From contig CANRJM010000001.1 of NCBI GenBank assembly GCA_947630925.1, forward strand, positions 1 through 64,000: 64,000 nucleotides of DNA, read 5' to 3'. The translations under genes and the position numbers were made by a program. Source of the DNA: an uncultured Lachnospiraceae bacterium. Its GTDB lineage: Bacteria; Bacillota; Clostridia; Lachnospirales; Lachnospiraceae. How positions within the stretch are numbered: the stretch's first letter is position 1; every line of letters starts with the position of its first letter. Positions 1-8,428 of the stretch are shown here, in pieces. The notes below the pieces were generated by a model, which saw only the letters and a list, made by a program, of their open reading frames with translations, did no database searches and was not told the DNA's origin.

Positions 1-17
1 AAATATCTGCAATTTTC

Positions 18-44
18 AAGGTTCATTCGAGCCTTTTTTCTTTT
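18..44 (+). terminator. Small rho-independent terminator for an upstream plus-strand gene
   Basis: A 7-bp stem (AAGGTTC paired with GAGCCTT, one G-U pair, loop ATTC) is followed by a run of T. It would end a plus-strand transcript entering from outside the window and faces the 3' end of the minus-strand secreted protein gene. The stem is short. Confidence 0.45.
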
Positions 45-83
45 GACTCGTTTTTTCATGGATCACTTGACACTATCCATAAT

Positions 84-1094
84 TTATGGATTGCATAATT
101 TTGCTACCATATTTGGCCAATTCGTTGTTGGACGTGATGGCTCTAAATTAAATTTACTTTTATAGAATGCAAAATACCAATGACACTCATACTGATCCTT
201 CATACTTGTAGTATTTTTCCATTTCTTACTACTGCTAAATTTTGACTTTACAGCACTCCAACTATATTTTCTCATCGAAGATGAACCTGTTATCATACTC
301 ATTCTCAGCGTCGCATTAGGCTTTAATGATAAACTCACAACACCATTCCTTGTTATCCATTTTCCTGATTTAAAGCACGACTTAAATGAAATTACAGGAT
401 CTGCAACTATTGGATATTTAACATTTCTTCCTATATGCTTCACATGCTGTATAATTTTATCTCCATTTATTTCATAATATGTCTCAACCTCATTACCATC
501 TGCATCCTTAGCCCATGGTATTCCAATTGCTCCAATTATTGTATCCGCATCCCTCATTATCAATATTGAACCATCCATTTTATTATCATTGTATTCATCT
601 TTTGAGAATTCAAGATAGGAACCCTGCGGTAAATCCAATTCCACCTGAAAAGATTCCTCTTCACAATTTTTATCAATAATAAAACAATTTCTTAATCCTC
701 CATCAAAAACCTCAGTTGTAATAAAATAATCTTCTAAATCATTCTCCATTACAATAACATCGTCAATTTCTTGGGTAGAGTCATCGTCTGCATCAATTTC
801 ATAACTTACACCTACTTCTACACTGTTATCAACACTTGATACAAATTCTATTTCATTGTTCTCACTCATTGTTACAGTCTGATTATCTAATTCGGCAATA
901 TATTCTCCATAATCATTTGTAATATTCTCGCATGGAATTTCCAATTCTGCTACATTTTTTAATGTTTCTACCGCCTTATAAGCAGATAATTCCTTATTTT
1001 CTTGTGTAGTTATTGCACCTACTTTTGTTGTTCCTATAGATACCGTCAATATTACCGATGCAAGTGCTATTATTCCAAACTTTCTTTTTATCAT
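84..1094 (-). CDS. Secreted protein with DUF2599-like C-terminus
   Basis: This is a 336-residue exported protein of unknown function. A lysine/arginine start followed by a hydrophobic stretch and an AxA-like site near residue 27 (VGAITT) forms a signal peptide. The middle is acidic. The last about 75 residues carry the pattern I associate with DUF2599 proteins: a conserved Trp-rich segment, DQYECHW, a LEPSRP motif and a terminal LCNP. The two cysteines in this region could form a disulfide outside the cell. The start is supported by a GGAGG site (GGAGGAAATTTTAA then ATG) and a good promoter upstream on the minus strand. It stands alone, back-to-back with the FapA-like gene. The family assignment comes from motif memory, and no enzymatic role can be read from the sequence. 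Confidence 0.7.
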   Translation of the reverse strand: MIKRKFGIIALASVILTVSIGTTKVGAITTQENKELSAYKAVETLKNVAELEIPCENITNDYGEYIAELDNQTVTMSENNEIEFVSSVDNSVEVGVSYEIDADDDSTQEIDDVIVMENDLEDYFITTEVFDGGLRNCFIIDKNCEEESFQVELDLPQGSYLEFSKDEYNDNKMDGSILIMRDADTIIGAIGIPWAKDADGNEVETYYEINGDKIIQHVKHIGRNVKYPIVADPVISFKSCFKSGKWITRNGVVSLSLKPNATLRMSMITGSSSMRKYSWSAVKSKFSSSKKWKNTTSMKDQYECHWYFAFYKSKFNLEPSRPTTNWPNMVAKLCNP

Positions 1095-1186
1095 TTAAAA
1101 TTTCCTCCATTTTATTAATTTGAGCTAAGCTCTTTCTGAAAGTGACGTTTTTCGGGTCTTGAGTTAGTCTTCGCTAATCTTTGTTG

Positions 1187-1215
1187 ATATTACCTATCTT
1201 TTTCCTGTTTGTCAA
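1187..1215 (-). promoter_or_regulatory. Sigma-A-type promoter of the secreted protein gene
   Basis: Read on the minus strand, TTGACA is followed by a 17-base spacer and TAATAT. The predicted transcript start is about 90 bases before the start codon. Confidence 0.65.
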
Positions 1216-1466
1216 TGTTTTTTCAAAATTTTACCAATTTTTATATAAAGCCATTATATGTATATTTCTTCATAAAAGTTGGATTGTTCATTAAATAGTT
1301 ACGAATTCCTCTTTGTTTTACTGCCATTTTTATCCTCCTGCGTCTTTATGTATTTTTTTATAGAAATAATATCATATTTCATAAAGAGTATTAGCGGAAG
1401 CGCCAACAGATGACAAGTGCTAATAGTGCTTTTCAGCTCCGTCTTGAAAAAAAGAGATAGGAACGA

Positions 1467-1495
1467 TTGCCATTTATGGGAAAATATTGTATGAT
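1467..1495 (+). promoter_or_regulatory. Sigma-A-type promoter of the FapA/HD-GYP operon
   Basis: TTGCCA, a 17-base spacer and TATGAT lie about 100 bases before the start of the FapA-like gene. The predicted start near 1502 places the hairpin at 1515-1552 in the 5' leader. Confidence 0.6.
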
Positions 1496-1514
1496 AAAAG
1501 AATGAGGGGAACAC

Positions 1515-1552
1515 AAAAATAATTAGGCTATGGTTATAGTCTAATTATTTTT
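1515..1552. promoter_or_regulatory. Long A/T-rich leader hairpin, possible attenuator
   Basis: A perfect 12-bp inverted repeat (AAAAATAATTAG with CTAATTATTTTT) is extended by one G-T pair and CTAT/ATAG, closing on loop GGTT. This gives a 17-bp stem ending in T residues. It lies between the predicted promoter and start codon of the FapA-like gene, so it may attenuate that transcript, produce a short RNA, or act as a bidirectional terminator between divergent units. Confidence 0.6.
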
Positions 1553-1599
1553 CTATATATGTTATTTATCAGGAAATAAAAATAGGTCGAGGTAGAAGT

Positions 1600-3780
1600 A
1601 TGACATACGAAAAGGAGTTGCCTATCCCAAATGATAGGTTTGATTCAGATCAGACAATGGAAATCAATATGGGAATTGCGGACGGATTGGATGTATCTGT
1701 CTATGCAGATCCCCAGTATATGGCAATTCAGATGCGTCAGATCCGTCTTGGCATGCAGGAAGGGCTGGATGTCAGCGTCTATGCAAAACCGGAGTACGAT
1801 TGGTTCCAGATGGAAGAAATACGCAAGGGAATGCTTCAAAAGATTAACTATATGATCTATGCGATGCCATCTGTGGAATACCGGACGATGCGCCAGATTC
1901 GTCTTGGACTGCAGGATGGGCTGGACCTTTCTTCTTACATTAAATTAGATGCGGGCATCTTGTGTGAGTTGAGAAAAGCGCTGCTGAGCAGAGCCAATAT
2001 CATATCGTATATAAAAAAAGGATATCAGGTTGAACAACTGCGTGAAATCCGGCGGGCGATAGAAAAAAAACTGGATATTTCTAAATATCTGATTAAGGAG
2101 TTTCGGGGAGCAGCCATTCGCGAAATCTGTCAAGGGTTGGAAGACGGATTGGATCCCGCGATTTATGCTAAAATTGATTTTAGTTGGCGGCAGATGCGGG
2201 AGATTCGTCTCGGACTGGAAAAAAGGCTGAATGTAGAGATTTATGCGAATCCGTTATTTGACTGGAAGCAGATGAGGGAAATCCGTCTCGGGCTGGAAGC
2301 AGGCATTGACGTATCTTCCTACCGCAGTTTTATGTATACTGCTGCAGATATGAAAAGGATGCGCGAAGAGATTGTTTCTTCCTTTTTGGAGGGGATTCTT
2401 TCTCCGACAAAAGTAGAAACAGATTATGAAAGGTTTTCTATATTTACCAGTGCCGACCAGATGGAATCCATGATTGAGATAAAATGTTCTGAGTCGGAAA
2501 CGGTATCCAGAGAAGAAGTAATGCATGCGCTGGAAAGACAGGGGATTACATATGGCATTCTGGAAGAAGCCGTTGACGAGCTTTTGGAAAAGAAGCGGTA
2601 CAATGTTTCCGTTGTCATTGCCAAAGGAAAGCTTCCGACGAAGGGGGAAGATGGTTGGTATGAGTTTTTCTTTCATACAGAGAATAAGAAAAAGCCTAAT
2701 ATCCTGCCTGACGGTTCGGCAGATTATAAGAATATTCAATGGTTTGAAATGGTAGAAAAGGGTCAGAAGATTGCGGTTTATCATTCCGCGCAATCCGGGG
2801 AAGATGGTTATACGGTTACCGGGAAAAAGCTGCCGGCATTGTATGGACAGGAAAAGAATGTCTTAACAGGCGAGGGCTTTGAACTGCAGCCGGATCGGAA
2901 GACATATGTTGCGGCGGTGGATGGAAGGATAGAATTACTGGGAGAGAATCAAATTTATATCAGTAAAATGCTTGTATTGGATGAGGTGACGGCTACAAGT
3001 GGAAATATTGATTTCGACGGATGTATTTATGTAAAGGGAAATGTTGGCGCCGGCTCTGTAATCAAGGCGAGCCAGGATATTGTTATTTATGGCTTTGTCG
3101 AAGCCGCGACCATTCAATGCGAGGGCGACATAGTTATAGGTTCGGGCGCCAATGGCGGTGGCGAAGGTTTGATTAAAGCAGGCGGACGGATCAATGGGCA
3201 GTTCTTTGAGGCAATTCATGTAATATCAGGCGAGAATATCTATGCAAACTATTGTCTGAACTGCCTGCTGCAGGCAGGAGATTCCATTATGATCAATGGG
3301 AAAAAGGGAATGCTTGCAGGGGGATATGCACAGGCTGCATTCCAGTTAAAAGTGCATCAGCTTGGAAATCATATCGGCATAGAAACGAATGTTCAGTTGG
3401 GGATAGACAGTGTGGTTTTACAAAAAAAAGCCGCGTTGGAATCGCAGTTGGAGGAAGAACATAAGGAACTGAGCATTTTAGGAAATGCTTATATCAGATA
3501 TCAGAAAAAATATCCGCCGGAAATCAGAAATACGATGGAGATTTATATTAAGGTAGAGCAGGCAATTTATACAATAGAAGAGGAAATAAAAAATCTGCAG
3601 GAACAACTAAAGGAGATCGAGGAAATAGTAATTAAAATGCAGGGAGCTAAAGCAGTGGTGGAAGGCGAGTTGTATGAAGGAACAACCATATATCTTCATA
3701 ATAATAAATGGAAAGCATTTCAGGTAAGAAACGTAGAAGTGGTTTGCAAAAATGGAAGAGTTGTCGTACATTCCATGTAG
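1600..3780 (+). CDS. FapA/DUF342 family protein with N-terminal 26-residue repeats
   Basis: This 726-residue protein has two parts. Residues about 19-260 are ten degenerate repeats of 25-26 residues with core QMREIRLGLExGxDVSxYA. From about residue 290 to the end it resembles the FapA (DUF342) family: a polar N-terminal module, a right-handed beta-helix with short glycine-rich turns (for example GNVGAGSVIKASQDIVIYG), then a coiled coil near residues 600-680. FapA proteins are linked to cell-pole localisation and flagellar assembly in Vibrio; in clostridia their role is not established. There is no signal peptide or membrane segment, so it is probably cytoplasmic. The start follows a GAGG site (GAGGTAGAAGT then ATG). 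The next gene, an HD-GYP response regulator, begins 20 bases downstream, so the two are probably cotranscribed. The repeat-to-FapA fusion is the unusual part. Confidence 0.8.
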   Translation: MTYEKELPIPNDRFDSDQTMEINMGIADGLDVSVYADPQYMAIQMRQIRLGMQEGLDVSVYAKPEYDWFQMEEIRKGMLQKINYMIYAMPSVEYRTMRQIRLGLQDGLDLSSYIKLDAGILCELRKALLSRANIISYIKKGYQVEQLREIRRAIEKKLDISKYLIKEFRGAAIREICQGLEDGLDPAIYAKIDFSWRQMREIRLGLEKRLNVEIYANPLFDWKQMREIRLGLEAGIDVSSYRSFMYTAADMKRMREEIVSSFLEGILSPTKVETDYERFSIFTSADQMESMIEIKCSESETVSREEVMHALERQGITYGILEEAVDELLEKKRYNVSVVIAKGKLPTKGEDGWYEFFFHTENKKKPNILPDGSADYKNIQWFEMVEKGQKIAVYHSAQSGEDGYTVTGKKLPALYGQEKNVLTGEGFELQPDRKTYVAAVDGRIELLGENQIYISKMLVLDEVTATSGNIDFDGCIYVKGNVGAGSVIKASQDIVIYGFVEAATIQCEGDIVIGSGANGGGEGLIKAGGRINGQFFEAIHVISGENIYANYCLNCLLQAGDSIMINGKKGMLAGGYAQAAFQLKVHQLGNHIGIETNVQLGIDSVVLQKKAALESQLEEEHKELSILGNAYIRYQKKYPPEIRNTMEIYIKVEQAIYTIEEEIKNLQEQLKEIEEIVIKMQGAKAVVEGELYEGTTIYLHNNKWKAFQVRNVEVVCKNGRVVVHSM
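1654..2379 (+). repeat. Ten degenerate 25-26-codon repeats inside the FapA-like gene
   Basis: Repeat starts fall near residues 20, 45, 71, 97, 122, 148, 173, 199, 225 and 251. The best-conserved units share QMREIRLGLE; the middle units have diverged. The DNA is divergent enough that this is an old protein repeat, not a recent slippage array. A helical-solenoid fold is likely, by inference. Confidence 0.8.
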
Positions 3781-3800
3781 AGAAAAAGAAAGGAATAAGT

Positions 3801-4889
3801 ATGGAAAACATAATTTTAGTGGTAGATGACGTAGAGATAAACAGAGAAATGTTAGCGAATTTTCTAGAGTCGGAATATCATATTGTGACAGCAGAAAATG
3901 GCGAGGAGGCGCTGAAAGAGATCCGGAATCAAAAAGAGAACATTGAAGCAATCCTTCTGGACATACAGATGCCTGTTAAGGACGGATTCAGCGTGATTCA
4001 TGAAATGCAGGAGATGTCTTTGATGGATAAAATCCCGATTTTAATTATCAGTGCAGAACATTCTGTTGAAATTGAAAACAAATGTTTTGAGATGGGAGTA
4101 TCCGACTTTATCCATAAGCCCTTTGAGCCGTCCCTGGTTAAGCAGCGGGTAAAAAATATCGTAGAATTGTTTCGGTATAAAAAATCTTTAGAGGAAAAGG
4201 TTGGTAAGCAGACAGCAGCCCTGCGGAAGCAGTATCGGCTATTACAGCTTCAAGCGGCTAAGCTCAAGGAAAGCAATGAAAAGATCATAGATATTTTAGG
4301 TAATGTGGTTGAATACAGAAATCTGGAAAGCGGTGAACATATTAAACGGGTAAAAGGATTTACTCAAATTTTGGCAAATTCCCTTATGAAGGAATATCCG
4401 GAATATGGTCTTACGGATGAGCGGATTGAGATTATTGTTGCTGCCAGTTCATTGCACGATATTGGGAAAATTGCCATTCCGGACAGCATTCTCTTAAAAC
4501 CGGCAAGGCTGACAGATGATGAGTTCGAATATATGAAGTCGCATACAACCAGGGGGTGTGATATCATTAACCAGATCAAAGGGATTTGGGATGAGGGATA
4601 TCGTAAAACAAGCTATGAGATTTGCCGCCATCACCATGAGCGTTATGATGGAAAGGGATATCCGGATGGGCTTTCCGGGGAAGAAATCCCAATATCCGCA
4701 CAGATAGTTTCTATAGCGGATGTGTATGATGCTTTGGTGTGTGAACGTGTTTATAAAGATGCATTTTCGCCGGAAAAGGCGTTTCATATGATTGTTTCAG
4801 GAGAATGCGGTGTATTTTCTCCCAAATTGCTGGAGTGTTTCCGTAAAGTCAGAAAAGACTTTGAAGAACTGATTGCAAAAACGCAATAG
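3801..4889 (+). CDS. Response regulator with HD-GYP phosphodiesterase domain
   Basis: The 362-residue protein has a receiver domain (acidic pair D9-D10, phospho-acceptor D54 in LLDIQMP, K106 in HKPFEP), a coiled linker around 125-165, and an HD-GYP domain with HD at 219-220 and GYP at 286-288 inside RYDGKGYPDG. HD-GYP enzymes hydrolyse cyclic di-GMP using bound metal. The metal-binding histidines visible include HDIGK and the HHH cluster at about 277-279. I chose the start at 3801 rather than the track start 3708, because AAAGGAATAAGT precedes it and the receiver domain begins at once. No histidine kinase gene is adjacent. It likely forms an operon with the FapA-like gene; the nickel cluster begins 24 bases after its stop. 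Confidence 0.88.
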   Translation: MENIILVVDDVEINREMLANFLESEYHIVTAENGEEALKEIRNQKENIEAILLDIQMPVKDGFSVIHEMQEMSLMDKIPILIISAEHSVEIENKCFEMGVSDFIHKPFEPSLVKQRVKNIVELFRYKKSLEEKVGKQTAALRKQYRLLQLQAAKLKESNEKIIDILGNVVEYRNLESGEHIKRVKGFTQILANSLMKEYPEYGLTDERIEIIVAASSLHDIGKIAIPDSILLKPARLTDDEFEYMKSHTTRGCDIINQIKGIWDEGYRKTSYEICRHHHERYDGKGYPDGLSGEEIPISAQIVSIADVYDALVCERVYKDAFSPEKAFHMIVSGECGVFSPKLLECFRKVRKDFEELIAKTQ

Positions 4890-4913
4890 GAAAAACAAAA
4901 GGAGTGATATCTT

Positions 4914-5936
4914 ATGCATATGACAGATGCACTGGTTGCGCCGGCGGTGGCCGGGACGATGTATGCCTGCTCCATTGCGGCGTTAGGTTTGTCTGTCAGA
5001 CGGATCCGTCTGGAGGAGGATCAAAAGAAAATACCGGTAATGGGAGTGATGGGCGCTTTTGTCTTTGCGGCGCAGATGATTAATTTTACGATACCGGGAA
5101 CCGGTTCGTCCGGTCATTTATGCGGAGGTATGCTGTTGTCAGCGTTGTTAGGGCCTTCGGCAGGCTTTCTGACCTTGTGCTGCGTGCTTCTCGTCCAATG
5201 CTTTCTTTTTGCGGACGGAGGCCTTCTGGCGTTGGGGTGCAATATCTGGAACATGGCGTTTTATGGCTGTTTTGTCGGTGGTATGCTTATTTGGAGGCAG
5301 ATGATGAAAAGAGGCATGTCAAGGAAAAAGATTCTGGCTGCTTCGTTATTGGGCAGCATTCTGACACTACAGCTTGGCGCTTTTAGTATTACGTTGCAGA
5401 CTCTGGCATCCGGCATTACAGAACTTCCGTTTATGGTCTTTTTATCGGTCATGCAGCCGATTCATCTGGCGATTGGCATAGTAGAGGGATTGATTACGGC
5501 GGCGGTCCTGCTTTTTCTATATGAAGCGCGTCCAGAGCTGCTTTGGGGATATCAGGAGTTTACGCGGGAAACCGTCGGGGGAAAACTAACTTTCCGGAAA
5601 ACCATTGTAATCATAGCAGTTGCAGCGGTAATCCTGAGCGGCGGCATTTCTTTGCTGGCATCTTCTGATCCGGACGGCTTGGAGTGGTCAATGGAACAGG
5701 TTTTTGGAGCCGCAGAAATAAAACCTTCCGGATTTCCGCTTTACCAGGCGGCGCAGAAATTGCAGGAGAAAACAGCGCTCTTACCGGATTATGCATGGAA
5801 AAACAGTCATTCTATATTCGAGACTTCTTTTTCGGGGATAGTGGGAGTATTCGTTGTTCTTATATTATGTGCAGGCTGTTGTTATCTGCTTCGTTTCATG
5901 CGGAGGAAAAGAGACCGCGGCAGCGATGGAGGATGA
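4914..5936 (+). CDS. larMN: Fused CbiM-CbiN-type nickel/cobalt ECF transporter component (LarMN-like)
   Basis: This 340-residue membrane protein is the substrate-specific part of an energy-coupling-factor metal transporter. The N-terminus MHMTDALVA is the family signature whose first residues coordinate the metal ion, and so supports the chosen start. Conserved GHLCGG and the histidine/asparagine-containing membrane segments follow. From about residue 230 a membrane segment, SSDPDGLEWSMEQVFG and a final membrane helix correspond to the small CbiN/NikN subunit, so M and N are fused. It is followed by the T-type permease and ATPase of the same transporter and by larB and larC, which argues for nickel rather than cobalt as the cargo. 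The assignment to nickel is from context. Confidence 0.85.
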   Translation: MHMTDALVAPAVAGTMYACSIAALGLSVRRIRLEEDQKKIPVMGVMGAFVFAAQMINFTIPGTGSSGHLCGGMLLSALLGPSAGFLTLCCVLLVQCFLFADGGLLALGCNIWNMAFYGCFVGGMLIWRQMMKRGMSRKKILAASLLGSILTLQLGAFSITLQTLASGITELPFMVFLSVMQPIHLAIGIVEGLITAAVLLFLYEARPELLWGYQEFTRETVGGKLTFRKTIVIIAVAAVILSGGISLLASSDPDGLEWSMEQVFGAAEIKPSGFPLYQAAQKLQEKTALLPDYAWKNSHSIFETSFSGIVGVFVVLILCAGCCYLLRFMRRKRDRGSDGG

Positions 5937-5937
5937 A

Positions 5938-6738
5938 ATGGATAAAATGCAGCGGGCGGTCCGTGATATTCATATAACGGATGCTTATCATATTCCAAAG
6001 AGCGGGAAAGCGGAGGTGCATCCGCTTTCCCGTCTGTTAGTGACAATTCTATATATTTTCATTGTTGTATCTTTTTCCAAATATGAAATTGCCGGTGTTT
6101 TGGGAATGGCTGTATATCTGGTTGTCATGGGAATATGGTATGAGATTTCATGGATAGAGTGTATTCGAAAAATTTGGATGATTCTTTTGCCGGTCAGTCT
6201 CGTGGGGATTGCCAATCCATTTTTTGACAGAGCGGCATTCTTTCAGATTGGCGGTATTACCATTATAAGTGGTATGATATCTCTTCTGACATTGCTGCTA
6301 AAGGGGATATTCTGTGTCCTGGCATCCTATTGTCTGATTGTCACAACCGGATTTTCTAAAATTTGTTATGCATTACGTTGTTTCCATCTTCCGAAGGAAT
6401 TGATTACCATGTTGTTATTGATGGAACGTTATCTCGTGATTTTTTTAAAAGAACTGGAGAGAATGCTGCAGGCATACAAAGTGCGGGCTCCCCGGCAAAA
6501 GGGGATTCATATCAAAACATGGGGCGCATTTGTTGGTCAGCTTTTCCTTCGGACGATTGACCGTGCAGATATTGTCTATGACAGCATGCTGCTCCGCGGA
6601 TATACCGGCGGGTTTGTGGGAGCAGCTCCTGTCTTTTCGTGGAAAAGCAGTATTTTATATGTCGTAATATGGGTTGGCGTTCTTGTGAGCTTTCGTCTGT
6701 ATCCTGTTTTTTCAATGATAGGGAAGCTTTTTCTTTGA
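5938..6738 (+). CDS. larQ: ECF transporter transmembrane protein, CbiQ/LarQ-like
   Basis: The 266-residue protein is the T-component that couples the metal-binding membrane protein to the ATPase. It has about five membrane segments and the characteristic coupling helices with short basic/small-residue motifs, here LERMLQAYKVRAP and YDSMLLRGYTG. The start at 5938 is one base after the upstream stop and five bases after GGAGG; the track start at 5854 would overlap the previous gene by 83 bases with no ribosome binding site. It belongs to the same transcription unit as the flanking transporter genes. Confidence 0.85.
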   Translation: MDKMQRAVRDIHITDAYHIPKSGKAEVHPLSRLLVTILYIFIVVSFSKYEIAGVLGMAVYLVVMGIWYEISWIECIRKIWMILLPVSLVGIANPFFDRAAFFQIGGITIISGMISLLTLLLKGIFCVLASYCLIVTTGFSKICYALRCFHLPKELITMLLLMERYLVIFLKELERMLQAYKVRAPRQKGIHIKTWGAFVGQLFLRTIDRADIVYDSMLLRGYTGGFVGAAPVFSWKSSILYVVIWVGVLVSFRLYPVFSMIGKLFL

Positions 6739-6788
6739 CAGCAGATAATAGAAAAAATGTGATGTTTCATCAGGAAAGGAAGTCGGAA

Positions 6789-7547
6789 ATGTATGATATA
6801 GAAATTCAAAAAGTATCATTTGCCTATCCGAATGGAAGAGAAGTGCTGCATGATATTGATTTTTCGATATCGGCGGGGGAGTGCGTAGGACTGATTGGCG
6901 CCAATGGCGCTGGAAAGTCAACGCTGTTAAAGCTCTTGGTAGGTTTGGCCGGCAACTATAGAGGGAAGCTCTTTGCCGCAGGAATGCCGGTTGTGAAAAA
7001 GAATGTTGCAGAGATTCGAAAACAGGTTGGATTTGTTTTTCAGGATTCTGACAGTCAGCTTTTTTTATCTACCGTCTATGAGGATGTTGCATTCGGACCG
7101 AGAAATTATGGTCTACCGGAAGAGGAAGTGGAGAAGAGAGTACTACATGCATTAGAAAAAGTACATATTGAGGAATTGAAGGACAGACAGATTTACCGGA
7201 TGTCGGGCGGACAGAAAAAGTTAGCTTCCATAGCAACCATTTTGTCGTTGGAACCGAAGATGATACTTTTGGATGAACCTACGATTGCACTGGATCCCAA
7301 AAACAGACGGAACCTGATACAGGTGCTTCGTGAGATGAAGGGAACGAAATTGATTGCTTCTCATGATCTGGATATGATACTGGATACCTGTGCAAGGACA
7401 ATTCTTTTGTCTGACGGCAGAGTGGTAAAAGATGGCCCTGCGGAAGAAATTTTAAGCAACAGAACATTGTTAGAGGAGAATGGACTGGAACTGCCATTGA
7501 TTTTACAAAACAGGGAAGAACGGTTGATTTCCATGTATGAGATGTAA
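6789..7547 (+). CDS. larO: ECF transporter ATP-binding protein, CbiO/LarO-like
   Basis: This 252-residue ABC ATPase powers metal import with the preceding two proteins. Visible motifs are Walker A GANGAGKST, Q-loop region VFQDSDSQLF, signature SGGQKK, Walker B MILLDEPTIALD and the switch histidine in IASHDLD. I placed the start at 6789 after AGGAAAGGAAGTCGGAA; the track ORF adds 50 residues that overlap the permease gene and look non-coding. A single ATPase is usual for nickel/cobalt ECF systems. There is a gap of 68 bases before larB. Confidence 0.88.
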   Translation: MYDIEIQKVSFAYPNGREVLHDIDFSISAGECVGLIGANGAGKSTLLKLLVGLAGNYRGKLFAAGMPVVKKNVAEIRKQVGFVFQDSDSQLFLSTVYEDVAFGPRNYGLPEEEVEKRVLHALEKVHIEELKDRQIYRMSGGQKKLASIATILSLEPKMILLDEPTIALDPKNRRNLIQVLREMKGTKLIASHDLDMILDTCARTILLSDGRVVKDGPAEEILSNRTLLEENGLELPLILQNREERLISMYEM

Positions 7548-7615
7548 GCTATAGGAAACGGTATGTATTTTGCAGTGATCTGATCGTTGGTTAGTGAATG
7601 GGGAGTGAAGAAGGA

Positions 7616-8380
7616 ATGGAAGTGCGAAAGGTATTAGAGCGGGTTCAGGCGGGAACGCTTTCGGTAGAGGAAGCAGAGAAGTATTTCAGGCGGCAGGCAT
7701 TTGAGGAATTAGGTTATGCAAAGCTGGATTTGAACCGGGAAATCCGTTCCGGGTTTCCGGAAGTGATTTTTTGCAGTGGGAAGCCGGATGAATTTCTGGT
7801 ATCTATTTTCCGAAAACTTTATGAAGAAAATGGGGAAGTGCTGGGTACGCGTGCAGATGAAAGACAGTATGATCTGATTAAAAAAGAATTGCCAAATGTA
7901 GTATATGATAAGATTTCCCATATTTTAAAGATAGAAAAAGAAGGGAAAAAAAGAACAGGGAAAATAGCTGTTTGTACGGCGGGAACAGCGGATATTCCAG
8001 TGGCAGAGGAGGCTGCGCAGACAGCGGAATTTTTTGGCGCGAACGTGGAGCGGGTTTTTGATGTGGGAGTCAGTGGCCTGCACCGTCTGCTGTCAAAATT
8101 GGAGATTATACAGGAGGCGAATTGCATTGTTGCAGTAGCGGGAATGGAGGGCGCGCTTGCCAGCGTGCTGGGAGGCATGGTCAGCAGGCCGGTCATTGCA
8201 GTGCCGACGTCTGTAGGATATGGCGCGGCTATGAAGGGGCTTTCGGCGCTCTTAACTATGATAAATTCCTGCGCAAACGGAGTAGCAGTCGTTAATATTG
8301 ATAACGGTTATGGAGCCGGCTATATTGCGACGCAGATTAATCGGCTGGCGGGAGAACAGAGGCATATGGAAGGTGTTTGA
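7616..8380 (+). CDS. larB: Nickel pincer cofactor biosynthesis protein LarB
   Basis: LarB carboxylates and hydrolyses nicotinic acid adenine dinucleotide to pyridinium-3,5-biscarboxylic acid mononucleotide, the first step of nickel-pincer nucleotide synthesis for lactate racemase and related enzymes. The protein is about 254 residues. An N-terminal helical part is followed by a PurE-like carboxylase core with glycine-rich motifs TAGTADIPVAEEA and SVGYGAA. I prefer the ATG at 7616 (MEVRKVLERVQAGTLS), since homologues begin at this point and GGGGAG lies about 11 bases upstream. The ATG at 7598 has no clear site. It is flanked by the transporter genes and larC, which supports the assignment. Confidence 0.9.
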   Translation: MEVRKVLERVQAGTLSVEEAEKYFRRQAFEELGYAKLDLNREIRSGFPEVIFCSGKPDEFLVSIFRKLYEENGEVLGTRADERQYDLIKKELPNVVYDKISHILKIEKEGKKRTGKIAVCTAGTADIPVAEEAAQTAEFFGANVERVFDVGVSGLHRLLSKLEIIQEANCIVAVAGMEGALASVLGGMVSRPVIAVPTSVGYGAAMKGLSALLTMINSCANGVAVVNIDNGYGAGYIATQINRLAGEQRHMEGV

Positions 8381-8428
8381 ACGCTTGCATTTGTCTAAAG
8401 TATTGTCAGACAGGGAGGAAGGAATACG

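Larger units (their letters stand above)
1095..1599. other. Intergenic region with two divergent promoters
   Basis: This gap of about 505 bases holds a minus-strand promoter for the secreted protein, a plus-strand promoter for the FapA-like gene and a strong A/T-rich hairpin, all listed separately. A small perfect palindrome, GAGCTAAGCTC, lies just upstream of the secreted protein's ribosome binding site at about 1122-1132. The 71-codon minus-strand ORF at 1299-1514 overlaps the FapA promoter and has no recognisable protein character. Confidence 0.6.

Noticed and set aside
1299-1514. 71-codon minus-strand ORF upstream of the secreted protein gene
   Set aside because: It overlaps the predicted FapA promoter, lacks a ribosome binding site and has a low-complexity, A/T-driven composition.
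2254-2793. 179-codon ORF antisense to the FapA-like gene
   Set aside because: It is a shadow of a clear coding frame and contains no recognisable protein features.
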